Assembly: GCA_030424975.1 (NCBI GenBank) | Contig: JAUHVY010000002.1 | Span: forward strand, 806,001-870,000 | DNA length: 64,000 nucleotides | Source: Alphaproteobacteria bacterium | GTDB taxonomy: Bacteria > Pseudomonadota > Alphaproteobacteria > Micavibrionales > Micavibrionaceae | Reading direction: 5' to 3' | Part shown: positions 51,172 through 60,384 of the stretch, piece after piece | Layout: every line of letters begins with the position of its first letter | How positions within the stretch are numbered: the stretch's first letter is position 1 | Notes under the pieces: model-generated | Databases searched by the model: none | What the model saw: only the letters and a program-made list of their open reading frames with translations | What the model was told of the DNA's origin: nothing | Made by a program: the position numbers and the translations under genes

Positions 51172-52326
51172 TTATTTCTTTGGTGCCATTTCACTGAGCG
51201 GTAAATACGGCACAACGCCGGAATTATTCCCGTTACTCTCAAGGATGATCTTGTCTGCATTCGAAAGAACATCTTCCATGGTTTCAATGAAAATACGTTC
51301 TTTTGTAACATCTTTACCACTGAGATACGCATTATAAATGGCGCGGAAACGTTCGGCATCACCGGTGGCTTGCGCAATTTTAGATTGCTTATAGGCTTCT
51401 GCTTCCTGAATCAGCTTGATCGCCTGACCACGTGCTTTTGGCAAAATATCTTCGCGGTGCGCACGGGCAAGGTTCTCTGTATCTTCTGCATCCTGACGCG
51501 CAGATTGCACATCTTGGAATGCCGCATGTACATCGGGGTGCACTTCAGCCTTTTGAATCAAAACCTGTTTAATATTCACACCTGAATTATATTCATCCAG
51601 ATTGGTTTGAATGATTTGTTTTACGCGTGATGCAATTTGGTCTCGGCCAGTTGTAATAATCGGGAACATTTGTGTCTGACCGATCACTTCACGAATGGCG
51701 CTTTCTGCGACTTTTTTGATTGTGTTTTCCTGATCACGAATTTCGAACAAATATTGTTCGGCTGATTTGATGTCCCATTGAATTGTGACGATCAAGTCAA
51801 CAATGTTACGATCAGAGGTCAACATCAAGCTTTCGCTTTGGGCGTTGCTAAATCCGCGGTTCTGCGAAACTGCGCCGATGGTCATGCTACGTTGTGTGTT
51901 AACCTGTACCTTTGTGATTTTTTCGATCGGTGCAGGGAAGTGATAGCCCAGACCTTCTGCATCTTGAGTACGTGAATGCGCACCGAAACGTTGTATGACG
52001 CCATGTTCACCCGGGTTGATAATGTGAAAACCACTCGCGAGCCATAGCAGAATAATAACAGCGAAGAGCAAGATAATGGCAAAGCCGCCATTCATGTTTC
52101 CCGGCAAAATATCTCGTAGGCCGTCTTGGGCATTACGGATAAAGTCATCGAAATCTTGCGGGTCATTGCCACGACCGCCACCGCCGCGGTTTCCACCACG
52201 ATTACCGCTGCCGTTTTGATTGCCCCACGGATTTTGACGTTTACCTTTGCCACCGTTATTTCCTACGTTACCCCACGGGTTTTTACGGTTGCCACCAGAA
52301 TCATTATCTTGAGTCATTTCACTCAC
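51172..52326 (-). CDS. hflK: HflK, FtsH protease modulator
   Basis: Gly/Asn-rich N-terminus, SPFH domain, VRIGLKR-type NPGEHGVIQRFGAHSR; adjacent to hflC. Confidence 0.94.
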   Translation of the reverse strand: MSEMTQDNDSGGNRKNPWGNVGNNGGKGKRQNPWGNQNGSGNRGGNRGGGGRGNDPQDFDDFIRNAQDGLRDILPGNMNGGFAIILLFAVIILLWLASGFHIINPGEHGVIQRFGAHSRTQDAEGLGYHFPAPIEKITKVQVNTQRSMTIGAVSQNRGFSNAQSESLMLTSDRNIVDLIVTIQWDIKSAEQYLFEIRDQENTIKKVAESAIREVIGQTQMFPIITTGRDQIASRVKQIIQTNLDEYNSGVNIKQVLIQKAEVHPDVHAAFQDVQSARQDAEDTENLARAHREDILPKARGQAIKLIQEAEAYKQSKIAQATGDAERFRAIYNAYLSGKDVTKERIFIETMEDVLSNADKIILESNGNNSGVVPYLPLSEMAPKK

Positions 52327-52406
52327 TTTTATATGTTGACGTTGCTATGCAAGTAACAATATCTCTTTTGGAACGGAAAGCAAGTCTTACAAGGTGAAAA
52401 CGAAAC

Positions 52407-53537
52407 ATGTTTATGGGTAAAAAGAAACACGTCGATCTGCGCAGTAAAATAATAGACGCCGTAAAGGATTTAATTGATATCAAACAGATTGACGGATTAC
52501 AGGTTGATGAAAACGGGCATGTGATTATTCCGATTGATGTTGATCCTGCAGAAGGTGCGCAGATGGAACCGCTTCGCCAAGATATTGAGCGCGCGGCATT
52601 GGCGGTTAAGGGCGTAAAAAAGGTGACGGCGATCCTGACGGCAAAGAGAAATGCACAGGACGCGGGAGCGGGTCAGGGCGGTGCAAATGCGGTGCAGGAA
52701 AAATCGCAACCACAAAGAAAGGTGCCTTCAGATCCGCATGGAATGAATAAAAATCCACCTGTTGATGTGCCTGCGCGCCATATAATTGTTGTTGCCTCGG
52801 GCAAGGGTGGGGTAGGAAAATCAACCGTAGCGGCGAACCTTGCCGTATCATTGGCAAATGCTCATGGCAAAAAGGTTGGCCTGCTGGATGCCGATATTTA
52901 CGGGCCTTCGCAACCTGTTATGATGGGGGATGCCTCCTATAAGCCGACATTAAACCAAGATAAAAAATTAATACCGCTGGAAAAGCACGGCATTAAAATT
53001 ATGTCGATCGGGTTTATTGCCGATACTGATAAGGCGTTGGTGTGGCGCGGCCCGATGGTACAAACTGCATTTTATCAAATGCTGCGTGATGTTGACTGGG
53101 CAACCAAAGATGATCCGCTCGATTATTTGGTGATTGATCTGCCGCCCGGGACGGGGGATGTGCAATTAACATTAGCACAAAAAGTGATGGTTGACGGTGC
53201 GGTGATTGTTTCCACACCACAAGACATTGCGTTGATTGACGCGCGCCGTGCCGTCGAGATGTTCGGGAAAACAGGTGTACGTGTTTTAGGAGTTGTCGAA
53301 AATATGAGTGTTCATGTTTGCTCTGCTTGCGGGCACGAGGATCATGTTTTTGGCCATGGTGGCGCGAAAGAAGAGGCTGAAAAAATCGGTGTTCCGTTCC
53401 TTGGTGAGTTACCTTTATCACGCACGGTGAGGGAACAATCTGATGCAGGAATTCCTGTTTCTCTAAATAATTCCGATGAAAAGGCGTCGCTAAAATTCAA
53501 GGATATTTCAGCGAAGGTTATTGACGCTCTAACGTAA
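52407..53537 (+). CDS. Mrp/NBP35-family iron-sulfur carrier ATPase
   Basis: VASGKGGVGKSTVAANLAVSLA; GLLDADIYGPSQPVMMG; VENMSVHVCSACGHEDHVFGHGG. Confidence 0.95.
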   Translation: MFMGKKKHVDLRSKIIDAVKDLIDIKQIDGLQVDENGHVIIPIDVDPAEGAQMEPLRQDIERAALAVKGVKKVTAILTAKRNAQDAGAGQGGANAVQEKSQPQRKVPSDPHGMNKNPPVDVPARHIIVVASGKGGVGKSTVAANLAVSLANAHGKKVGLLDADIYGPSQPVMMGDASYKPTLNQDKKLIPLEKHGIKIMSIGFIADTDKALVWRGPMVQTAFYQMLRDVDWATKDDPLDYLVIDLPPGTGDVQLTLAQKVMVDGAVIVSTPQDIALIDARRAVEMFGKTGVRVLGVVENMSVHVCSACGHEDHVFGHGGAKEEAEKIGVPFLGELPLSRTVREQSDAGIPVSLNNSDEKASLKFKDISAKVIDALT

Positions 53538-54033
53538 TAAAACTGTAGGGTATGCCGTTTTCTTCACTGTCAATACGATCCGTTTCGAACCATTGTTTTT
53601 TATCGAATTCAGGGAAGAATGCATCGCCGTCTACGGTTTTGTGAACCTGTGTTAAATGGAGGCAGTCAGCCGCGTGAATGGCCTGCGTATATATTTGCGC
53701 GCCGCCGATAATGAAAATTTCTTCAAGGCCATTTTCGCCAGCAATTTTTTGTGCCGCGCTTATGGCATTTTCTAAATTTTCACAAATATGCGCATCATGT
53801 TCGGTGGTGTAACCGGATCTGGAAATCACGAAACTATCGCGTCCTGGTAGGGGTTTTTTTAAATAGCCAAGGATAGATTCAAATGTTTTACGACCCATGA
53901 TGACGGGATGCCCCATCGTCAGGGTTTTAAATCGTTTTAAATCTTCGGAAATATGCCACGGCATTTTATTGTCCAAACCGATGCATCGGTTTTCTGCCAT
54001 GGCTACTATCAGTGATGTTTTGATCTTACGCAT
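53518..54033 (-). CDS. folA: Dihydrofolate reductase
   Basis: SLIVAMAENRCIGLDNKMPWHISEDLKRFKTLTMGHPVIMGRKTFESI; IFIIGGAQIYTQAI. Confidence 0.95.
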   Translation of the reverse strand: MRKIKTSLIVAMAENRCIGLDNKMPWHISEDLKRFKTLTMGHPVIMGRKTFESILGYLKKPLPGRDSFVISRSGYTTEHDAHICENLENAISAAQKIAGENGLEEIFIIGGAQIYTQAIHAADCLHLTQVHKTVDGDAFFPEFDKKQWFETDRIDSEENGIPYSFITLERQ

Positions 54034-54080
54034 AAGATATTAACACAATGATTCGCCCATATTTACAAGGGGGGTAAAGG

Positions 54081-55343
54081 CTAAGTCTTTAGAGTGTCCA
54101 GAGCCACGTTTTGTTCAGCGGTTACGGCCGGGTTGCTGATTGCCATGTCTTGTGCGGCTATGGCATCAATGCGTTGTTGTGCAAGTGCAGGGTCTGCAAT
54201 ATTTGCAAAATAGCTTGATGCGCTGGCACCGCCGATTGTGATGGTGTCTTGCGTTTCGCCCTGTGCAATCATAATGTCGCCGCCATTTGCGGGGTCTAAA
54301 AATGAATGCTCATACGGGAACAGATCATTAAATTGTGAATCACTTTCGGGGGCAGCTTGATCGGGCGTCGGTGTATCCGCGATTTGTGGTGTGCTGCCCT
54401 CAACTTGGCTACGATAAGCATCCGTATAATCCGCGACAAAATTTTGTAATTCAGGAATTTCAGGGTTATCAAAATCACCGTTTTCAAGCGCTGTTTCAAC
54501 CGTATCGATAAATGTATTCGGATCTTCTTTGCGCATCGTACGGGCGGCTTCCTCGGAAATACCAAGGGTATTGGCCACCGCATCAACCATTGCAGGGACG
54601 CTCGCCGCAGCGCCGTCTACGTGATCCTGTGTCACAGGCGTCGACCCGTCACCATCAAGCATAGGCCCGCTGGCATGGTCAAAATCATCATGTTCATCGC
54701 CCGCGACCAAACCGCGATAATCTTTATATGCATCAATCACTTCTTCGGGGATTGATCCGTCCTGAATGTCGATGGCGACGCGGTCACTCTTGGTTTCCAT
54801 TTGCAACATATGTAATACGCGTTTGTCTTCGGTGCTGAAATCAGTTTCGCCCATAATTTCAGAAGGATCATCGCAGTGTTCGCCTTCATGGCGGCCGATC
54901 AGTCGCTGCCACTCCTCATTCGTGCCGGGAATTTCTTTTAATTGGTCTAGCGGTACATGCGCAACAGACGGGATGAATTCTTCCTTTTCATCAATGCTTG
55001 CGTGCATATCGCCAACCATACAATAGCGTTGACCATCATGATCAATCGTCAGAGCGCGTGGGCCGCCGTTAATGTAAATGCCAGTTAAGGTTTTCAGGTC
55101 TTCGTTGCTCAGGCTGTCGCCAAGCCCGGGGGCGCCATCATTTAATGTTTGGCGCATAATGTCTGCATCACCTTGGGGAATGGTTGAAAAATCGACTTGT
55201 TCATGCTCGGCAAGGTCAATGTTTTTACCTGCTTCGAATGCATCAGGGTCAATAAAGATTATCGGCATGCCACCTGCTGTTTCAAGTGCGCCTTGTCTAA
55301 AACTTTCTGTGCCTATGTCTGATCCCGGTCCGGCCACGTTCAA
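54081..55343 (-). CDS. Hypothetical protein with HEXXH-type motif
   Basis: 420 aa; LIGRHEGEHCDDPSEIMGETDF...LQMETKSDRVAI; no recognised family. Confidence 0.65.
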   Translation of the reverse strand: MNVAGPGSDIGTESFRQGALETAGGMPIIFIDPDAFEAGKNIDLAEHEQVDFSTIPQGDADIMRQTLNDGAPGLGDSLSNEDLKTLTGIYINGGPRALTIDHDGQRYCMVGDMHASIDEKEEFIPSVAHVPLDQLKEIPGTNEEWQRLIGRHEGEHCDDPSEIMGETDFSTEDKRVLHMLQMETKSDRVAIDIQDGSIPEEVIDAYKDYRGLVAGDEHDDFDHASGPMLDGDGSTPVTQDHVDGAAASVPAMVDAVANTLGISEEAARTMRKEDPNTFIDTVETALENGDFDNPEIPELQNFVADYTDAYRSQVEGSTPQIADTPTPDQAAPESDSQFNDLFPYEHSFLDPANGGDIMIAQGETQDTITIGGASASSYFANIADPALAQQRIDAIAAQDMAISNPAVTAEQNVALDTLKT

Positions 55344-55422
55344 TCCCCGATTTTTTATTATTTAGTAGTTTATACCATATTATATAAATTACACAAACTT
55401 TTAGAACGTCCCCTGATTGGTC

Positions 55423-55617
55423 TTAAAAGGGTGGTGCGCTGAGCTGTTTGGGGATTTTTGTGCGTTCTGATTCTGCTTCGATCACGACGCTTCCATCATT
55501 ATGCTGCTCGGATTTTATGATACTTTGTTGCGATTTGTTACTTTCGGGCGCGTGGCAACATCCTGTTAAGAGTAGGGTTGCGGGCAAAATTACGTATAAT
55601 TTCAATGTGCTATGCAT
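55423..55617 (-). CDS. Small putative lipoprotein
   Basis: MHSTLKLYVILPATLLLTGCCHAPESNK lipobox; start reassigned from 55695, which would overlap thyA. Confidence 0.6.
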   Translation of the reverse strand: MHSTLKLYVILPATLLLTGCCHAPESNKSQQSIIKSEQHNDGSVVIEAESERTKIPKQLSAPPF

Positions 55618-55618
55618 A

Positions 55619-56413
55619 TTAAACTGCAACCGGTGCCTTGATGTGCGGATGGGATTCATAACCCACCAGCTCGAAATCTTCGAATTTAAAATCAAAAATA
55701 TTTTTCACATGCGGATTTAGGTGCATTTCCGGCAATTTATGCGGCGCGCGTGAAAGCTGCAGCTTGGTTTGTTCAATATGGTTTGAATACAGATGCGCAT
55801 CGCCCAAGGTGTGAATAAATTCCCCCGGTTTCAGACCCGTGACTTGTGCCACCATCATGGTGAGTAGGGCGTAGGATGCAATGTTAAACGGGACGCCAAG
55901 GAAGATATCCGCGCTGCGTTGATAGAGCTGGCAAGATAGCTTACCGTCCGCAACATAAAACTGGAAAAAGCAATGACATGGCGGAAGAGCCATCTTGCCG
56001 ATTTCACCAACATTCCAAGAGCAAACAATCATGCGGCGATCATCCGGATTGGTTTTGATGCGTTCTATCACATTTGTGATTTGATCAATTTTATGTCCGT
56101 CTGCCGCGCCCCAGCTACGCCATTGGTGGCCGTAAACAGGACCGAGGTCACCGTTTTCATCTGCCCATTCATCCCAAATAGAAACGCCGTTATCTTTCAG
56201 GTATTGAATATTTGTATCACCTTTTAGAAACCATAAAAGTTCATGAATAATCGAGCGCAGGTGGCATTTCTTGGTTGTCACAAGGGGGAAGCCTTCGGAC
56301 AGGTCAAAGCGCATTTGATAACCGAATACCGATTTCGTGCCTGTGCCCGTGCGATCTTCTTTAACCGCGCCGTTATCAAGTACGTGCTGCATCAGGTCCA
56401 GATATTGTTTCAT
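55619..56413 (-). CDS. thyA: Thymidylate synthase
   Basis: [51 protein letters not shown]. Confidence 0.97.
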   Translation of the reverse strand: MKQYLDLMQHVLDNGAVKEDRTGTGTKSVFGYQMRFDLSEGFPLVTTKKCHLRSIIHELLWFLKGDTNIQYLKDNGVSIWDEWADENGDLGPVYGHQWRSWGAADGHKIDQITNVIERIKTNPDDRRMIVCSWNVGEIGKMALPPCHCFFQFYVADGKLSCQLYQRSADIFLGVPFNIASYALLTMMVAQVTGLKPGEFIHTLGDAHLYSNHIEQTKLQLSRAPHKLPEMHLNPHVKNIFDFKFEDFELVGYESHPHIKAPVAV

Positions 56414-56606
56414 GGCTCTTCCTTTTATGACTTTAGTGATTCTGTCGACAATTATAGGTGAAACCTGTCCGCGGGGTAAGTGGCGTTTTAAAATATATGG
56501 TTTTATTCCAAGGTTATATTTGACGTAATAATGTTTTGTTCGCTAAGAATATGATTAAGAATAAAAAAGACTGTATTTTAGATGATATCCATAGGGGGGA
56601 TTTCGC

Positions 56607-57515
56607 GTGGATAACACAGCGTTTAATAAGATGTTGGTGGTCGGGGGTAATTTTCCTGAAGATCGTATGATCAGCTACGCCGCACATGTTTCTGCTCCAT
56701 TGCATCTGGTGAAGTATGCGGATGATCTTGCTGCGCGCGCAACCATTGAGACCAAAGGTAATGTTTCGACGATGACCGTTGGTGATTCTGCAATCGGTTG
56801 GTTTAAGGCGACAAAAGATTTGACGAATTCAGATGCGCAATGGGTAGGCCGCCGTGGTATTGAGCTTGGGCGGGATGATGCCAAGGCGCGATTGGCTCTT
56901 GCAACGAATTTGGTCTGCGATGATCTGAATGAAGCATATATCATGCGTAGTTTGCGTGACTATGATCTTGACGATGGGGATATTCTGGAGGCTGCGATGT
57001 ATCCGGGCGCATCGTTAACGATCCTTGATGAAGATGGTGCACCTGAGTTTTATCCCGGTGATTTTATTGTTCATGGTTATGTCTCTGCGCCCCAATCATA
57101 TTTTGATTTGGCAAAAGACTTTGCAAAAACAACAATTACAAATGACGAGCAAACCTATCTGATTGTCGGGAGTAAGGATACGGGCTTTCTCGCAGCTATA
57201 CGCAATGAGGATAGCGGTGTATGGGAAAGCCGTTCCACGGAATATCCCGGATATAATATTTGCCACAGTGCCGATAAAAATCCGTTAGATATCGCCAAGG
57301 AATTATGTTCTGACCTTGCGGTGTTTTGCCTGGATGCAGACGATATCGCAGATCAAATATTGGACCATGGTTTGCGCCTTGAAACATTGGACTTCGTAGA
57401 AATTGCGGGAACATCGCATGTGGTGACATTCGGTGATGGGTATAAAAATATGCCTGATCCGGATGGGGTGTTTCGCAATATTCTCGGTCGGCTTGGTGGT
57501 CACGATCCTGCCTGA
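56607..57515 (+). CDS. Hypothetical protein
   Basis: 302-aa ORF, GTG start preceded by AGGGGGGA. Confidence 0.65.
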   Translation: MDNTAFNKMLVVGGNFPEDRMISYAAHVSAPLHLVKYADDLAARATIETKGNVSTMTVGDSAIGWFKATKDLTNSDAQWVGRRGIELGRDDAKARLALATNLVCDDLNEAYIMRSLRDYDLDDGDILEAAMYPGASLTILDEDGAPEFYPGDFIVHGYVSAPQSYFDLAKDFAKTTITNDEQTYLIVGSKDTGFLAAIRNEDSGVWESRSTEYPGYNICHSADKNPLDIAKELCSDLAVFCLDADDIADQILDHGLRLETLDFVEIAGTSHVVTFGDGYKNMPDPDGVFRNILGRLGGHDPA

Positions 57516-57536
57516 TCAGCCGGGTTCAGGTGTTTT

Positions 57537-57986
57537 TTATGCAACATGCGCTTCAACCGCCTGCGGGTATTGGTCTTGGTATCGCTCTTGCCTTGCGCTG
57601 ATCTGACGGTCTTGGTCATAGGGTGCGCCGAATTTCAAAATCTGCTTATCATTGATGGCGCAAAATGTTACCGCCCGTGACAGGATTTCAACCGCAGTAG
57701 CATTTTGCCCATCGTTAATATCAAAGACGATTCCGGCTTTGTTCATGTGTTTTAAAACTTGCTTGGTAATATCAATTTGCATGCGCTCGCCGGGGGTTTT
57801 ACGGTTTCTGTAGGCGCGTGCGCGTGTGCCGAAATTTTGATGAAGGCTGCCGACTTGGTCGTTATCGCGCATCGTTTCATATATATCGCGATCAAGGCTG
57901 ACGCCTAAAAACTCGCGCGCAAGTCGCTTATCCTTTGCATAGCCTGATGTACCTAAAAAATCCCCGATTTTATCGATAATGCTCAT
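57537..57986 (-). CDS. Hypothetical protein
   Basis: 149-aa ORF, no known motif. Confidence 0.6.
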   Translation of the reverse strand: MSIIDKIGDFLGTSGYAKDKRLAREFLGVSLDRDIYETMRDNDQVGSLHQNFGTRARAYRNRKTPGERMQIDITKQVLKHMNKAGIVFDINDGQNATAVEILSRAVTFCAINDKQILKFGAPYDQDRQISARQERYQDQYPQAVEAHVA

Positions 57987-58126
57987 GCCTGTTTGCCCCC
58001 CGTCAATTTCCGCTTGGCGTTACCATAATTAAATGTTGTGGGTTCGTCAAAATTTTTTGCCTGCATGAGCCTAAAGCTGCGGATGATGTGGTATTCTCAG
58101 ATCATGTTTTTTTATGAGGGGGTACT

Positions 58127-58582
58127 ATGCAGTATAAATTTCCGGTGCTTATGTTTTGTGCGTTTCTTGGTGGTATGAGCGGATCGATTTTAATGACCGC
58201 GACACCAAGTTTAGCTGCCAAAGCACAAAGCTTGTTTACGACGAATTTCTTTAACGACAACAAGGAGCGAATCGCAGTCATTGGTGCACATCCGGGTGGG
58301 GAAGGGACGCTGTTCTTGTTTGACGGTAAGGGAAAAACAGAGATTATGATGGGTGCCTATCCCTCAGGTGCCGAAAAGGGGCAGAGTATGATCGGTATGC
58401 ATGACCGTAACAATCATATGCGCTTTTTATTGCGTATGTATGGCGCAAAGGATTCTCCGACGATGATTATGAAAGATAGTGCGGGGCGTGATCGGATTGT
58501 TTTCGGGTTGGATGCGAATTCAGAAAAACCGTATTTCATGTATAGCGACGACAGTGGCCGTATGCGCAACCTTCTGCAATAG
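58127..58582 (+). CDS. Hypothetical secreted/membrane-anchored protein
   Basis: 151 aa, N-terminal hydrophobic segment, preceded by a G-rich RBS. Confidence 0.65.
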   Translation: MQYKFPVLMFCAFLGGMSGSILMTATPSLAAKAQSLFTTNFFNDNKERIAVIGAHPGGEGTLFLFDGKGKTEIMMGAYPSGAEKGQSMIGMHDRNNHMRFLLRMYGAKDSPTMIMKDSAGRDRIVFGLDANSEKPYFMYSDDSGRMRNLLQ

Positions 58583-58644
58583 AGTAGGCGCTTTTTCCCG
58601 TCTTTTTTTGGCAATAACACTGGTATTTTCCGCAGGATGTGTTT

Positions 58645-58650
58645 TATAAT
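58645..58650 (+). promoter_or_regulatory. Consensus -10 element upstream of tmRNA
   Basis: TATAAT 6-8 bp before the first acceptor-side hairpin. Confidence 0.45.
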
Positions 58651-59018
58651 GATCATGTCACTTCGGTGACTATGACATTACACGTTTATACGGAATAAAC
58701 GTTGCGGACCCGGGGGCGGTACCCGGCGGCTCCACCATCTGGGGTTTTGTGAAGACCATAGGTGATGGGGCCGAAACAGGATCGACGCGCGCAGTAAAGG
58801 TATATTAACGGTGTCCGGCATTGTATCCGCCGTTATCGGGCTATTTTTACAAATGCAAACGATAACTTTGCTACAGTAGCTGCCAACGATAACTTCGATG
58901 GTAAAGTTGCTATCGCTGCCTAATTGGGCCGCGTAGCTTGCTACATTGAATTCCTAATGGTTTAGCGCCATAGGTGGGGTGTGCCTGCTACCTCGCAACA
59001 GAAGTGCAGGCATTTTTA
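58651..59018 (+). ncRNA. ssrA: Circularly permuted (two-piece) tmRNA, acceptor piece then coding piece
   Basis: Acceptor side GCGGACCCGGGGGCGGTACCCGGCGGCTCCACCA (CCA at 58735-58737); coding piece begins GGGGCCGAAACAGGATCGACGCG at 58767, and its GGGGCCG pairs with CGGCTCC; tag ORF 58855-58923; terminator TGCCTGC..GCAGGCATTTTT at the end. Outer limits approximate. Confidence 0.92.
58855..58923 (+). other. tmRNA tag-peptide reading frame ANDNFATVAANDNFDGKVAIAA*
   Basis: GCA AAC GAT AAC TTT GCT ACA GTA GCT GCC AAC GAT AAC TTC GAT GGT AAA GTT GCT ATC GCT GCC TAA. Confidence 0.88.
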
Positions 59019-59045
59019 TTTTTTATTTTCGGAATTTAAAAAAAT

Positions 59046-59732
59046 ATGCCCCAAGATCCGCAGGTTCAGCTCCCCACATTATTAATTGCAATATGTATGA
59101 TGAGTGCGATGGCGTTTGTAATGTCGACATATCGCTGGATGTGGGCGATTTTGAAAAATGATCCGTATCCTGATCGTGATTTAAAAGCGGATATTATTAT
59201 CGGTCAGGCGCAAGCACTGATTTTTTCAATGTTCGTTTCAATTCTTGTCGGCGTTTATGACTACGTGGCAGCGGACCGCCCGTTGCGTTTAACGGGCGAA
59301 GCGATTGTGTTGATTGTGACCGCATTCTTTGCATATCGCGCGGGCCGTAGTTTGGGTGGGGTCATCCGTTTTTTTGCGTCTGTTTTCGCTTTTGGCCTTT
59401 TGTGTTTAATCGGCTGGGTAGTGACAATTGCGATTGGCGCGATCGTGTATTTTGGTGCAGGTTCTGTCGCTGTCGTCAGCCGAGGCGACCTTGATGTGAT
59501 GATTGTATTCATTGCTGGTCTGGCATGGAATGCGCCGATTTTCTTATTAGCGCATAAAATTAGAAAGACTCCGGGAAAGATTGCTGCCATTAATGGGAAA
59601 TCTGCAATCGCGTATTTGTGGCCGATCTTGTTTGCCTATTTTGTCTTGCTTGTCCCTTTAGCGGTGCAAAGCCATGTGAATTCCGAAGAATGGCAGAAAA
59701 TGAAGCATGTGAAGCCAATTCGCAAGGTATAG
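59046..59732 (+). CDS. Polytopic membrane protein, unknown
   Basis: 228 aa, several TM segments. Confidence 0.7.
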   Translation: MPQDPQVQLPTLLIAICMMSAMAFVMSTYRWMWAILKNDPYPDRDLKADIIIGQAQALIFSMFVSILVGVYDYVAADRPLRLTGEAIVLIVTAFFAYRAGRSLGGVIRFFASVFAFGLLCLIGWVVTIAIGAIVYFGAGSVAVVSRGDLDVMIVFIAGLAWNAPIFLLAHKIRKTPGKIAAINGKSAIAYLWPILFAYFVLLVPLAVQSHVNSEEWQKMKHVKPIRKV

Positions 59733-59846
59733 GAATATACCCCCATTGAACAAAAAACAAAGATAATCAATTTACTCGTTGTATAAAGTTTGAAATAATC
59801 ACAACGACACTTGATTTGTGACACAAAGATTTGCGACATATAACTT

Positions 59847-60368
59847 ATGACTGATGAAGAAGATTATCTAAGATACGATAAAATGGTTGAGGCTGCATTG
59901 CGCGGCGTCGTTAAAAGTGCCATTTCCGAAGTGATTGAAAATTATAATTCCACGGGCGGTATGCCGGGGGATCACCATTTTTATATCACATTTTTAACGG
60001 ACTATCCGGGCGTGAAAATCCCTGATTACCTCAAGGAACGCTATCCGGGAGAGATGACGATTGTTCTGCAATATCAGTTCTCTGATTTGATGGTAAATAG
60101 TGAGCGCATGGAGGTAACATTGTCATTTAACAATGTGCCTGAACGCCTTGTTATCCCGCTTGCATCCATAAGCATCTTTGCTGATCCGTCAGTGAATTTC
60201 GCGCTGCAGTTCCAGCCATTGGGTGATGCAATGGAAGACGAAGATCTGTTATTGCAAGAGTTCCCCGATGATGATGACCCGGACGGTTCGCCAAGTGGGC
60301 CGGGCGGTAAGAGCGGTGATGAGAAAACCGGCGAGGTCATTTCGCTGGACAATTTCCGCAAGAAGTAA
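59847..60368 (+). CDS. sspB: Alpha-type SspB, ClpXP specificity adaptor
   Basis: YDKMVEAALRGVVKSAISEVIE..GDHHFYITFLTDYPGVKIPDYLKERYPGEMTIVLQYQFSDLMV, then an acidic linker and ISLDNFRKK C-terminus. Confidence 0.9.
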   Translation: MTDEEDYLRYDKMVEAALRGVVKSAISEVIENYNSTGGMPGDHHFYITFLTDYPGVKIPDYLKERYPGEMTIVLQYQFSDLMVNSERMEVTLSFNNVPERLVIPLASISIFADPSVNFALQFQPLGDAMEDEDLLLQEFPDDDDPDGSPSGPGGKSGDEKTGEVISLDNFRKK

Positions 60369-60384
60369 TAGAGAAGAGGTCATT

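Noticed and set aside
60223-60384. Upstream extension of the alpha/beta hydrolase ORF
   Set aside because: Overlaps sspB out of frame; ATG at 60385 has a good RBS and matches the domain start.
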